This document shows positions 37,385 through 47,089 of a stretch of 53,445 nucleotides of DNA, piece by piece; the stretch's first letter is position 1, and each line of letters opens with the position of its first letter. This stretch comes from Acidimicrobiia bacterium (GTDB lineage Bacteria > Actinomycetota > Acidimicrobiia > Spongiisociales > UBA5794): assembly GCA_013003395.1 (NCBI GenBank), contig JABDJC010000220.1, positions 1-53,445 of the forward strand. The letters run 5' to 3'. The notes below the pieces were generated by a model. The model worked only from the letters and a program-made list of their open reading frames with translations, was not told where the DNA came from and ran no database searches. Made by a program: the position numbers and the translations under genes.

Positions 37385-38641
37385 GTGGGTAACGTCCTCA
37401 TCGTGAATCCAGAAGTAGTGATCGTTGGCGGTGGGCCGGGCGGAGCGGCGGCGGCCTATTGGCTTGCTCGCTCAGGTCACTCGGTAGTCCTCGCCGAAAA
37501 GAAGCGATTCCCGCGAGACAAGACCTGCGGTGACGGGCTCACACCCCGAGCAATACATCAACTGACCGAGATGGGATTCGACTTCGCGGTGCCGGAGCTG
37601 CACAAGATCGTGGGATTGCGAGCGTACGCCGGCGGAGTGAAGCTCGAGATGCCTTGGCCCGATCACAGCATCTACCCCAACTGGGGAGCAGTGATTCGTC
37701 GGACCGACCTGGACATGCAGGTTGCTGCCCTCGCCGAAAAGCAAGGGGCGCTCATTCTGCAGGGCACCACGGCTGAACCGGTCGTCGAGGGAGGCCGACT
37801 CACTGGCGTGCGATTGAAAGACGGCGATGGCGACGAGCGCTTGGTCCACCCCAAGGTCACCGTCATCGCGGACGGATCCCTCTCCAGGTTTGGGCGCAAA
37901 CTCGGCACCGAGCGCAACAAGGCGTATCCGTACGGATTGGCCGTGAGGGGGTACTACAACTCACCGCGGTCCGACGACCAATATCTCGAGTCACACCTCG
38001 ACATCCGAGACAGCAATGGCAGCCCACTTCCTGGCTACGGCTGGATCTTCCCGCTCGGTGATGGCCAACTGAACATCGGGGCAGGAGCCGTGTCAACCTT
38101 CAAGGGTTGGAAGGAATTCAATTCGAACAAGCTCATGGACGCACTGATCGAAGCCCTTCCTGAGTACTGGGGGGTCACGCCGGAATCGGTGGTTGTGGCG
38201 CCAAAAGGCGGCAAGCTCCCGATGACGTTCTCGGTTTCGCCGAAGGCCGGCCCGAATTGGGTGCTGGTTGGAGATGCAGCAGGAGCAGTGAACGCGTTCA
38301 ACGGTGAAGGCATCGATTACGGGTACGAAACCGGTCGCCTCGCCGCCCACTACATCTCGCAAGCAATCGGAAGCGATGATCTCGGCTTGCTGCAGAACTA
38401 TCCCGCTGCGCTCGAAGACCAATACGGCTTGTACAACAAGGTCGCTCGCCTGTTCTTGACGGCGATTGGAAGGCCCCAAGTGATGGGTGCTCTGGTCCGG
38501 ACGGGAATGCGGTCACGGCCGCTGATGGAATGGGTGTTGAAGGTGATGGCCAACCTGATGGAGCCGGAGGACCGGGGCTTCGGAGAACAGGTCTACGGCG
38601 CGATCGAACGAATCGTACGCGTCACTCCTGACGTGCGCTGA
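37385..38641 (+). CDS. Geranylgeranyl-reductase-family FAD-dependent oxidoreductase
   Basis: VVIVGGGPGGAAAAYWLARSGHSVVLAEKKRFPRDKTCGDGLTPRAIHQL; VGDAAGAVNAFNGEGIDYGYETGRLAA. Confidence 0.93.
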   Translation: MGNVLIVNPEVVIVGGGPGGAAAAYWLARSGHSVVLAEKKRFPRDKTCGDGLTPRAIHQLTEMGFDFAVPELHKIVGLRAYAGGVKLEMPWPDHSIYPNWGAVIRRTDLDMQVAALAEKQGALILQGTTAEPVVEGGRLTGVRLKDGDGDERLVHPKVTVIADGSLSRFGRKLGTERNKAYPYGLAVRGYYNSPRSDDQYLESHLDIRDSNGSPLPGYGWIFPLGDGQLNIGAGAVSTFKGWKEFNSNKLMDALIEALPEYWGVTPESVVVAPKGGKLPMTFSVSPKAGPNWVLVGDAAGAVNAFNGEGIDYGYETGRLAAHYISQAIGSDDLGLLQNYPAALEDQYGLYNKVARLFLTAIGRPQVMGALVRTGMRSRPLMEWVLKVMANLMEPEDRGFGEQVYGAIERIVRVTPDVR

Positions 38642-38673
38642 ACCGGTCCCTCCTGACGTGCGCTGAAACGGTC
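38625..38673 (+). repeat. 24-bp tandem direct duplication spanning the stop codon of the upstream gene
   Basis: CTCCTGACGTGCGCTGAACCGGTC (38625-38648) and CTCCTGACGTGCGCTGAAACGGTC (38650-38673), one mismatch. Confidence 0.9.
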
Positions 38674-38743
38674 TAGTCCGACGGCGTGTCGAAATACCGT
38701 GCTTGAGTCGCGAATGATCGGGGCCGATAGGCAGTAGTGACAG

Positions 38744-41700
38744 TTGCCAATCGAGCCGTTCGTGAACACACAAACCACTTCTAAATCCGTAGACACCGCG
38801 CGTCGATGGGAGGGCCGTCCGGTCCTCTCATTCGCCGTGCGTTCTGCAGTCTTTCTGCTTCCGATCCTGGCGTCGATCGGAGTATCCGTGGGATTGTCCA
38901 AGGCGGCCCCATCGCCTGACAACGTGATCCAGCTCGGGCTGATCTGGTTGGTGATCATCGTGGCGTCGACGGCAACTCTCATGAGCGTGGAGAAAGTGGC
39001 TCGCAAGGCGCTCCCGCTGGCAGCGATGCTGAGCCTCACGATGGTGTTTCCGGATCAATCGCCGTCGCGTTTCCGAACTGCCCTTCGATCTGGCTCATCA
39101 GTGAAGAATCTTCGCGCCATCCTGGCCGAGGCCGAGTCGGTGGACGACAACTCGCCGGCTAAATCAGCTGAGTTGGTGTTGCAGCTGGCCACGGCACTCA
39201 ACACTCACGACCCTCGCACCCGTGGTCATGCCGAGCGCGTTCGGGCTTACACGGAGATGTTGGCCGAAGAAATGAACATCGGCGACGAGGACCGGGCAAA
39301 ACTGCGTTGGGCGTCATTGCTTCACGACATCGGCAAGTTGAAGGTCTCCACCGACATCTTGAACAAGCCAGGCAAACTCGACGACGACGAGTGGGAGCAG
39401 ATCAAGCTACACCCGGTCTTCGGTGAGGAGATTTGCGGACCTCTCCTCGACTGGCTCGGACCATGGGCCGGAGCGGTTGTCGATCACCACGAGCGCTTTG
39501 ACGGAAACGGGTACCCACACGGCAAGGCCGGTAGCGAGATCTCGCAAGCCGGCCGGATCGTCTGTGTCGCAGATGCGTACGACGTGATGACGACGGTGCG
39601 TTCCTACAAGGAACCGATGTCGACGGCCGAGGCTCGCCAAGAGCTGGCGCGTCACGCCGGAGCCCAGTTCGATCCAAAGGTCGTGCGGACGTTCCTGAAT
39701 CTCTCGATGGGCCGCCTGCGATGGATCGCTGGTCCGTTGTCGTGGCTGGCGCAGCTGCCGTTCCTCCAAGGTCTGGCCGGTGTGGCGCAGAGCGTCGGGT
39801 CGACGGTTGGTGTTGCCGCAGTCGCGACGGGCGGGGCTGCCGCCGCCCTCACGACCGGAGTCGTGACCTTGCCAGGCAGCGGACCGCTCGAGCTTCCGGA
39901 ACCACCTCCCGCATTGGTGCAATTCGTCGACACGCAATACGCACCCGTCGCCAGAGACGATTTCGCAACTGCAACGCAAGACGCGCGGCGAGTCATCGAC
40001 GTGTTGAACAACGATGCGCTGTCGAGCATTGACACCCTGGCGATCGTCGTCGACCCGTCGTTCGGAACCGTCATCGTCAACGCCGACGGCACCGTCACCT
40101 ACATTCCGTCCGGCGAGTACGTCGGTGAGGACGAATTCGTCTACGAAGTTATCGACAGCGGCGGGCAATCGACGACGGCAACGGTCGTGATCACGGTGGT
40201 TGGGGTCAATGATGCGCCGATCGTCCGAGGCGACTCTGCGACCGTCGACGAAGACGACGCAGTCGATATCGATGTGCTTGCAAACGACAGCGACGCAGAT
40301 GGGGCCATCGCCGCCATCGAGCTCGTCGGCCAACCTTCGAACGGCGTCGCAACCCTCAACAGCAACTTGACGGTCAACTACCGGCCAGATGCCGACTTCT
40401 TCGGATCTGATCTGATCACCTACGTCGCCATCGATGAGGATGGCGCACGGTCGGAGGGCACCGTCGCAGTGGTGGTCCGGCCGGTCAACGACCCTGTCGT
40501 CGATCCGGGGCCGGGGACGCTCGTGGCGGCTGGGGGCAAGACTGTTCGTTTCGACCCGCTGGCGCTGGCCGTCGACAAAGACGGGGACACAGTGTTCCTC
40601 GCATGGTTCGACTCGATCTCGATCGCTGGAGGCACTGTCGTCGAGGGAAGTCTCATCTACACACCGCCATATGCGTACTCGGGTTCCGACTCCTTCCGTT
40701 ATGCGCTGTCGGACGGAATCGTCGAGACCGTCGTAACCGTACGGCTCGATGTACGGGGCACCCCGGACACAGCTGGACCCACGATCACGCTGCTCGGCCC
40801 GAACCCGCTGGTCCTGAACATCGGTGACGAGTTCACCGATCCAGGGGCGCAGGTCGCAGACGCCGACCCATCCTTCAAACCATCGTTCATAGTCGACGCT
40901 ACCGCCGTCGATACGAGCAAGGCCGGTTCGTATCTCGTCGTCTACACGTCGACCGACCCGACGGGGAACACGTCGACCCGCACAAGGACCGTCGTCGTGG
41001 AAGACCCGAACGGCCCTCAACTGTTGGTCAAGGGTTCGAATCCGCTCACGATGGAGGCCGGACAGCTGTACGTCGAGGCCGGCGCCACCGCCTCCGACGC
41101 GAAAGACGGTGACCTCACCGCGTCGGTCATCGTCGACGCTTCGCTGCTCAATGCCGGTCGACCAGGAACCTATACGGTCTCATATCGAGTCACCGACTCG
41201 GATGGAAAGCAGGCCACAGCGCAACGCACGGTCAAAGTGATCGACACCACGAAGCCCAAGATCGTGCTGAAGGGCGCCGATCCGCAGACCATCGAAGCCG
41301 GTGGGGCCTATGTGGAACTCGGTGCCACGGCGGCAGACAACGACACCAGCTTCGCCGCGAGCGCTGTCCCTGATGCCAGCGGCGTGGACGCCTCTCGTCC
41401 CGGTACCTACACCGTCACGTACTCAGTCAGCGACTCTTCGGGCAACAGCGCAAACCCGGCAGTCCGAACGGTGAACGTCGTGGACACGACGAAGCCTGTC
41501 ATCACACTGCAAGGAGCGAACCCTCAGAACATCGAGACCGGCAATCCCTATGTGGAATTGGGAGCAACGGCTACCGACAACGACGCGACGTTCACAGCAT
41601 CGCCAACCGCGGACACCTCGGGGGTCAACACGTCTGTCTCTGGCACCTATACCGTCGTCTATACAGTCGCCGACGCATCGGGTAACACCACAACCAAGAA

Positions 41701-44700
41701 CCGAACCGTTGTTGTGGGCGACATCACGCCGCCAGTCGTCACCCCTACCGGTGCGAATCCGCAGGTCATCGAAGCCGGGAGTGCGTATGTGGAGTTGGGT
41801 GCGACGGCCACGGACAACGACCCGACATTTGCGGCTGTGCCGAGCGCCGACTCGTCGAGTGTCAACACGTCGGTTCCTGGCTCGTACTCGGTGGTGTATT
41901 CGGTGACTGATCCGTCCGGCAACACGGGGACTGCAAACCGGACCGTGGCGGTGGTGGACACGACCGCCCCGGTCATCACGGTGATTGGCAGCAATCCGCA
42001 GGTGATCGAGGCCGGGAGTGCGTATGTGGAGTTGGGTGCGACGGCGACGGACAATGATGCGACGTTCTCGGCGACGCCTACAGCGAATTCGTCGGGAGTG
42101 AATACGTCGGTTCCTGGGTCGTACTCGGTGAGCTATTCGGTGACGGATCCGTCTGGCAACACGGGGACTGCAAACCGGAGCGTGACGGTGGTGGACACGA
42201 CGGCCCCGGTCATCACGGTGATTGGCAGCAATCCGCAGGTGATCGAAGCCGGCGCGGCGTATGTGGAGTTGGGTGCAACGGCGACGGACAATGATGCGAC
42301 GTTCTCAACGACGCCTACGGCGAATTCGTCGGGAGTGAACACGTCGATTCCTGGGTCGTACTCGGTGAGCTATTCGGTGACCGATCCGTCGGGGAACATC
42401 GGGACTGCCAATCGGACGGTGGCGGTGGTGGATACGACTGCTCCGGTCATCAGCCCAACTGGCGCCAATCCGCAAGTCATCGAGGCTGGAGCGCCCTACG
42501 TCGAACTCGGAGCAACGGCGACCGACAACGACGCCACTTTCGGTGGGGTGCCGGCTGCGGACGCGTCTGGAGTGGATACCTCAACACCTGGTTCATATCT
42601 CGTGGCGTATTCGGTCACTGATCCGTCCGGCAACATCGGGACGGCGAATCGAACCGTTGCCGTGGTAGATACGACCGACCCCGTAATCACGGTGACCGGT
42701 GCCGATCCCCAGACCATCGAGGCCGGCTCTTCCTATTCAGAACTCGGAGCATCAGCCACGGACAACGACGCGTCGTTCTCAGCTTCGCCAGTCCCAGACG
42801 CGTCAGGCGTAGACACCGCAACGCCGGGTTCGTACATCGTGGTTTATTCCGTGACCGATCCGTCCGGGAACACCGGCACCGCGAGCCGCGGCGTTGACGT
42901 GGTCGACACCACGCCGCCCGTCGTGACCGCGAGCCAGACGGGTGCGGTCCTCGAGACAGCCACTGTCGGCACGACGGTGATGACCGTCGCCGCAACCGAC
43001 ACCGTGGGAGTCACCGGATTCACCATCGTCGGGGGATCGCCCACGTTCTCGATCGACGCGGCCGGAGTGATCCGCACGTTGGTCCTGCTCGATCACGAAA
43101 CGACGTCGTCATACGGCCTGTCGATCACCGCGACCGATGATGCCGGCAACACATCTGCTGCGGAAACCGTCACCGTCGATGTCGACGACGTCAATGAGCC
43201 GCCGATCGCGGTCAACGATGGAGGTTTCTCAACAACCACTGATGTGACTATCTCTATCGACTCGGCCGACCTGCTCAGCAACGACAGCGATCCCGATGCA
43301 GAGAGCCCGATCTTCGATGACGTTGTCAGCACGACGACCACGCAGGGTGGAACCATCGAGGATCCGGAGAGCGACGGTGTCTACCTGTATACGCCGCCGG
43401 CCGGTGTCGACGGGATCACGGACACGTTCGACTATCGAATCCGCGATGCGCTCGGGCTCACGGACACTGCAACGGTGAGCATCTCGATCGGATCGGCGGT
43501 CTCCGACCCGGCGTTGACCAGCATCGACCCGGCAAGTAGCCCGGCGAGCCCGATCCAAGCGGTGGTCGGCCAGGAGACCCGGATCGACGTGTACGTGCAA
43601 AACCTCTCGGGCGACCCCGCACCGGGTGTCGAGATCACGGTGACGGTCGACAGCGCCGACTTCCTCCTCGTCAACTCGGGAGGATGCTCGCAGACGGCGA
43701 CGGAGGTCGTGTGTCTGCTCGGCAAGGTGAATTCGCTCCAGATCAAGAGCCACAAGGTGGAGTTGGTGCCCCAGAACGTCGGATCCGGCTGGGCGTTGCC
43801 GGTGGTCGTGACGATGAACGGCTCGGACACCGACGGCACCAACAACTCGGGAACGATCTATTTGGACGTCACGCCCACCCCGCTGCTCGTCAGCGAGTTC
43901 GCCACCGAGGGGCCGGGCGACTTCATTGAGCTGTACAACGCCGGGACCTCCGACATCGACATCGCCGGCCTCGAGGTGCGCCTAAACGGCGCTGGTGTGA
44001 GCGACATCACGCTGGCCGGTGCCGACACGGTGCTCGCACCAGGTGAGCATTTTCTCCTAGCCGACGATGCGGGCGACCTCGACGGGGCTGCCGACCAGAC
44101 GTTCGCCTTCGATTTGCCGGCGGATCTGGGTATTCGGATCCGGGATGCTTCGGGTGTCGTCGATGAAGTCGGGACAGGGACGTCGTCGTGGTTCGAGGGT
44201 GCTGCGCTCCCGGCGATGGTGGTGGACCCAACAACAGAGCAGAGCTACGAGCGCCTCGACAGCTCCACCTCCGGGAGCTGCGTCGACACCGGAGACAACG
44301 GCGCCGACTTCATCCGCCACTGGGACCATCGGGATCCGCAGGCGACCGACGACCTGGCGACGCCATGCGGTGCGCCCCTCTACGTGGTGTCTGCCGACGC
44401 CGGTGTCGTGGTGGTCAACGAACTGTTGTATTCCCAGACGGGGGCGAAGGACGAGTTCATTGAGCTCTACAACGCCGGGGGCTCGGACTACGACCTGACG
44501 GGCTTGCGGCTGACCGACTCGAGTCCGTTCACCGGTCACGTCGACCCCAACGATCCCCTCGACTTCACGATTCCCGCAACCGACCTGGCGTCCAACCCAT
44601 CGACGCTTCCCCCAGGTGGCATCGCCGTCATCTGGCTCCAAGAGGACGGTGGCGACACCGGCGCGGCGCTGCACTACAACGTCGATGAAGGGGACCCTGG

Positions 44701-46522
44701 AGTGCTTTCCAACGTGGCCGACGAAGTCTGGCTCGTGGACACTTCAGGCGCCATTGTCGATTATGTCGCCTATGGGGCCGCCAACACCGGAGAGAGGGAC
44801 ACGCCCATTCCAGATGCTCTCGGCATGTGGAACGCCGCCGGTGAAGCCGCGCTCGGCGGCGTCGCAGCCGGCACTTCCATCGCCCTCACCCCCTCAGGCC
44901 TCGATTCCGATGACAGCGCGTGTTGGGAGGTGACCGGTACCGGAACATCGTCCTGCGGTCCGGGCACTGTCGACCTCGACGCAGCCGCCGGTCGAGTGAC
45001 GTCCGTCGGCAGCAACAACAACAATCTGGTTGCCGACGTTGCGTTCCACAGTTCCGTGCCTGCGGGGAACTTGGCGAATCCCGTCCAAGTCACGACCGGC
45101 GTGCCGATGACCATCGACATCACCGCGGAGAACCGCGGCCCATCTCAAGCGCCGGCGTCGAAGGTGTTGCTGCCGCTCGCAACCGGCGAATTCGCGTTCA
45201 ACGGTGGACCCAGCTCGCCCGGATGCGCCTACGACGCGGTCGACCAGGAGGTCACGTGCTCCATCGGTGTTCTGGCGTCCGGAAACAGCGAAACGGTGAC
45301 GATAGGTATCACACCACTCCTTCCAGGCAGCTACACCTTGGCCCTCAGCGTGAATTCGGTCTCGGCGACGGATCCCGATCTGACCAACAACGCGGGCGCA
45401 ATCTCCGTCGACGTCGTACCCACGCCCACACACGTCGTGATCAGTGAGTTCTCGACGGATCGTGCCACGGACTTCGTCGAGCTGTACAACCCGACCAGCG
45501 CTCCGGTGCTGCTCGATGGCTATACGCTCAGGGTGTACCCGCCCGATGGCACGGCAGGCTTCACCGTGGAAGCAACCATCCCACTCGCCAGCTCGACGTT
45601 CATCCCCGCGAACGGCTACTTCCTCATCGGAAACACACCGGATTTGGCACCCGTGGCGGCGGATCATGCGGCGAGCTTCGACGTGGCGCAGTACGGCGGC
45701 GTGGAGATCGCCGACGCGCTCGGAGCCGCGATCGACGGTGCCGGCACGGCGCCTCGCCCTGGGGGCGGCCCGAACGAGCAAGGTGCCGCCTCGAGTGAGG
45801 GCAACGGCGTCGCCGCGATGAACCCCGGCCCGAACGAGCAGTCGATGCAGCGAAGGCACGGCGACGGCCTTGGCAGCTGCATCGACACAGACGACAACGC
45901 CTCAGACTTCGTCCACAACAACGGTGGCGTGAGCCCCAAGAACACCTCGACGGTTGAAGCCTGCGGAACTCCGCCGCTTCCGCCCCCGTCGTCGGCGGCC
46001 GGCGTGGTCATCTCGGAGATCCGGACCGATGGTCCCAATGGCGGTGGCGACGAGATGATCGAGATCTTCAACGCCGGACCGACCTCGGTCGACCTCTTGA
46101 ACTGGGAGCTGCAAGTCGGCGATGGCTTCACTTTGATCTTCAGGTTCAATTCTTTGATCCTCGAGCCAGGTCAGCACTTCCTGTTCGCCACTGCGTCGTC
46201 CGGACTGACGGCCGACACGATCTACGGGCCCGGTGGTACCTCGATCCACGGCACGCTGTTCACGACCGACACCGTCACCAACGGTGCCGCCGTGAGGATC
46301 GTCGACGGCGGCGGAACGCCCATCGACACGGTCGGGTTCGACGGTCCCCCGGCGGAGGGGAATTCCCTGCCGTCACTGTCTACACGAGGGCCGAGCTACG
46401 AGCGCCGGGGCGGAGGCGCCTACGGCAGCTGTGTCGACACCGGCGACAACCTCAGCGACTTCTACATCCGCTCGGTGCCCGATCCTCAAACGCTGGGTGA
46501 CCCGTTCGCCATCTGTTTGTGA
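38744..46522 (+). CDS. Giant transmembrane HD-GYP phosphodiesterase fused to extracellular cadherin-like/DUF5011-like/CARDB-like/lamin-tail-domain repeats
   Basis: N-terminal TMs; HD-GYP motifs LLHDIGKLKVSTDILNKPGKL and HHERFDGNGYP, DAYDVMTTVRSYK; TM near residues 330-370; VNDAPIVRGDSATVDEDDAVDIDVLANDSD; nine ~79-aa Ig-like repeats; four ISEF...FIELYN LTD-type segments. Confidence 0.92.
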   Translation: MPIEPFVNTQTTSKSVDTARRWEGRPVLSFAVRSAVFLLPILASIGVSVGLSKAAPSPDNVIQLGLIWLVIIVASTATLMSVEKVARKALPLAAMLSLTMVFPDQSPSRFRTALRSGSSVKNLRAILAEAESVDDNSPAKSAELVLQLATALNTHDPRTRGHAERVRAYTEMLAEEMNIGDEDRAKLRWASLLHDIGKLKVSTDILNKPGKLDDDEWEQIKLHPVFGEEICGPLLDWLGPWAGAVVDHHERFDGNGYPHGKAGSEISQAGRIVCVADAYDVMTTVRSYKEPMSTAEARQELARHAGAQFDPKVVRTFLNLSMGRLRWIAGPLSWLAQLPFLQGLAGVAQSVGSTVGVAAVATGGAAAALTTGVVTLPGSGPLELPEPPPALVQFVDTQYAPVARDDFATATQDARRVIDVLNNDALSSIDTLAIVVDPSFGTVIVNADGTVTYIPSGEYVGEDEFVYEVIDSGGQSTTATVVITVVGVNDAPIVRGDSATVDEDDAVDIDVLANDSDADGAIAAIELVGQPSNGVATLNSNLTVNYRPDADFFGSDLITYVAIDEDGARSEGTVAVVVRPVNDPVVDPGPGTLVAAGGKTVRFDPLALAVDKDGDTVFLAWFDSISIAGGTVVEGSLIYTPPYAYSGSDSFRYALSDGIVETVVTVRLDVRGTPDTAGPTITLLGPNPLVLNIGDEFTDPGAQVADADPSFKPSFIVDATAVDTSKAGSYLVVYTSTDPTGNTSTRTRTVVVEDPNGPQLLVKGSNPLTMEAGQLYVEAGATASDAKDGDLTASVIVDASLLNAGRPGTYTVSYRVTDSDGKQATAQRTVKVIDTTKPKIVLKGADPQTIEAGGAYVELGATAADNDTSFAASAVPDASGVDASRPGTYTVTYSVSDSSGNSANPAVRTVNVVDTTKPVITLQGANPQNIETGNPYVELGATATDNDATFTASPTADTSGVNTSVSGTYTVVYTVADASGNTTTKNRTVVVGDITPPVVTPTGANPQVIEAGSAYVELGATATDNDPTFAAVPSADSSSVNTSVPGSYSVVYSVTDPSGNTGTANRTVAVVDTTAPVITVIGSNPQVIEAGSAYVELGATATDNDATFSATPTANSSGVNTSVPGSYSVSYSVTDPSGNTGTANRSVTVVDTTAPVITVIGSNPQVIEAGAAYVELGATATDNDATFSTTPTANSSGVNTSIPGSYSVSYSVTDPSGNIGTANRTVAVVDTTAPVISPTGANPQVIEAGAPYVELGATATDNDATFGGVPAADASGVDTSTPGSYLVAYSVTDPSGNIGTANRTVAVVDTTDPVITVTGADPQTIEAGSSYSELGASATDNDASFSASPVPDASGVDTATPGSYIVVYSVTDPSGNTGTASRGVDVVDTTPPVVTASQTGAVLETATVGTTVMTVAATDTVGVTGFTIVGGSPTFSIDAAGVIRTLVLLDHETTSSYGLSITATDDAGNTSAAETVTVDVDDVNEPPIAVNDGGFSTTTDVTISIDSADLLSNDSDPDAESPIFDDVVSTTTTQGGTIEDPESDGVYLYTPPAGVDGITDTFDYRIRDALGLTDTATVSISIGSAVSDPALTSIDPASSPASPIQAVVGQETRIDVYVQNLSGDPAPGVEITVTVDSADFLLVNSGGCSQTATEVVCLLGKVNSLQIKSHKVELVPQNVGSGWALPVVVTMNGSDTDGTNNSGTIYLDVTPTPLLVSEFATEGPGDFIELYNAGTSDIDIAGLEVRLNGAGVSDITLAGADTVLAPGEHFLLADDAGDLDGAADQTFAFDLPADLGIRIRDASGVVDEVGTGTSSWFEGAALPAMVVDPTTEQSYERLDSSTSGSCVDTGDNGADFIRHWDHRDPQATDDLATPCGAPLYVVSADAGVVVVNELLYSQTGAKDEFIELYNAGGSDYDLTGLRLTDSSPFTGHVDPNDPLDFTIPATDLASNPSTLPPGGIAVIWLQEDGGDTGAALHYNVDEGDPGVLSNVADEVWLVDTSGAIVDYVAYGAANTGERDTPIPDALGMWNAAGEAALGGVAAGTSIALTPSGLDSDDSACWEVTGTGTSSCGPGTVDLDAAAGRVTSVGSNNNNLVADVAFHSSVPAGNLANPVQVTTGVPMTIDITAENRGPSQAPASKVLLPLATGEFAFNGGPSSPGCAYDAVDQEVTCSIGVLASGNSETVTIGITPLLPGSYTLALSVNSVSATDPDLTNNAGAISVDVVPTPTHVVISEFSTDRATDFVELYNPTSAPVLLDGYTLRVYPPDGTAGFTVEATIPLASSTFIPANGYFLIGNTPDLAPVAADHAASFDVAQYGGVEIADALGAAIDGAGTAPRPGGGPNEQGAASSEGNGVAAMNPGPNEQSMQRRHGDGLGSCIDTDDNASDFVHNNGGVSPKNTSTVEACGTPPLPPPSSAAGVVISEIRTDGPNGGGDEMIEIFNAGPTSVDLLNWELQVGDGFTLIFRFNSLILEPGQHFLFATASSGLTADTIYGPGGTSIHGTLFTTDTVTNGAAVRIVDGGGTPIDTVGFDGPPAEGNSLPSLSTRGPSYERRGGGAYGSCVDTGDNLSDFYIRSVPDPQTLGDPFAICL
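39170..39700 (+). other. HD-GYP domain within the giant CDS
   Basis: ALNTHDPRTRGHAERVRAYTEMLAEEM...LLHDIGK...HPVFGEEI...HHERFDGNGYP...DAYDVMTT, all metal/GYP motifs present. Confidence 0.9.
40775..42913 (+). repeat. Nine tandem ~237-bp units encoding DUF5011-like Ig repeats
   Basis: Units start near 40775, 41011, 41253, 41496, 41732, 41968, 42205, 42442, 42679; consensus G(A/S)NPQVIEAGxxYVELGATATDNDATF...SGVNTSVPGSYSVxYSVTDPSGNTGTANRxVxVVDTTAPVI. Confidence 0.92.
43888..46519 (+). other. Four lamin-tail-domain-like segments interspersed with CARDB/DUF11-like domains
   Basis: LVSEFATEGPGDFIELYNAG; VVNELLYSQTGAKDEFIELYNAG; VISEFSTDRATDFVELYNPT; VISEIRTDGPNGGGDEMIEIFNAG; each ends with SCVDTGDNxxDF-type motif. 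Confidence 0.85.
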
Positions 46523-46642
46523 CCTCGCCGAGCGTCGTGAACCAAACCGAGTAGCGACACTCTGACGCGCCGCTGAGCGTGGTGTTTTGGTCTGAGGCTC
46601 GTGGGTTCCTAATCTCCGCTCCGTAGAGGAGCACCAACCGAG

Positions 46643-47089
46643 ATGACGCTGACCGACTATCTCCCCATAGCCCTGATGTTCGTCGTGGGCCTCGGCTTCG
46701 CCGGAGTGTCTCTCGCGCTGTCGTGGTGGCTCGCACCCAACAAGCCGACACCAGAAAAGCTTGCTCCCTACGAGTGCGGGATCGTTCCGCTCCAAGACCC
46801 GGTCAATCGCTTTCCCGTCAAGTTCTATCTGGTCGCCATGTTGTTCGTCATCTTCGACGTCGAGATCATCTTCTTGTTCCTCTGGGCCGTTCGATTCCAG
46901 GAGCTCGGCTGGTTAGGTATCGCAGTCATCGCCGTGTTCGTCCTGTTGATCTTCGAAACTCTCGGTTACGTGTGGAAGCGTGGAGCTCTCGACTGGAACG
47001 TGGCGAGTCGCGAGCGTCATCGCAGAGTTGTGGCGCCTCTGACCAGCCAGACCGTTGGCGGCGTCGGCGCCGGGGAGGAAGCCGCCTGA
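46643..47089 (+). CDS. nuoA: NADH-quinone oxidoreductase subunit A
   Basis: [45 protein letters not shown]. Confidence 0.95.
   Translation: MTLTDYLPIALMFVVGLGFAGVSLALSWWLAPNKPTPEKLAPYECGIVPLQDPVNRFPVKFYLVAMLFVIFDVEIIFLFLWAVRFQELGWLGIAVIAVFVLLIFETLGYVWKRGALDWNVASRERHRRVVAPLTSQTVGGVGAGEEAA

Noticed and set aside
39407-41020. 537-aa minus-strand ORF inside the giant gene
   Set aside because: High-GC shadow ORF opposite a clearly coding HD-GYP/cadherin-like frame; no recognisable domain.
40775-42913. Possible CRISPR-like array from periodic repeats
   Set aside because: Period is 237 bp, divisible by 3, in frame and encodes Ig-like domains; no short repeat/unique spacer pattern.
44894-45859. 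321-aa minus-strand ORF inside the giant gene
   Set aside because: Arg/His-rich shadow frame opposite CARDB/LTD coding sequence.
46523-46642. Possible Rex operator (TTGTGAA-N4-TTCACAA) upstream of nuoA
   Set aside because: Only a weak half-site (CGTGAACC) is visible; no palindrome, so Rex control of nuo is not supported by sequence here.
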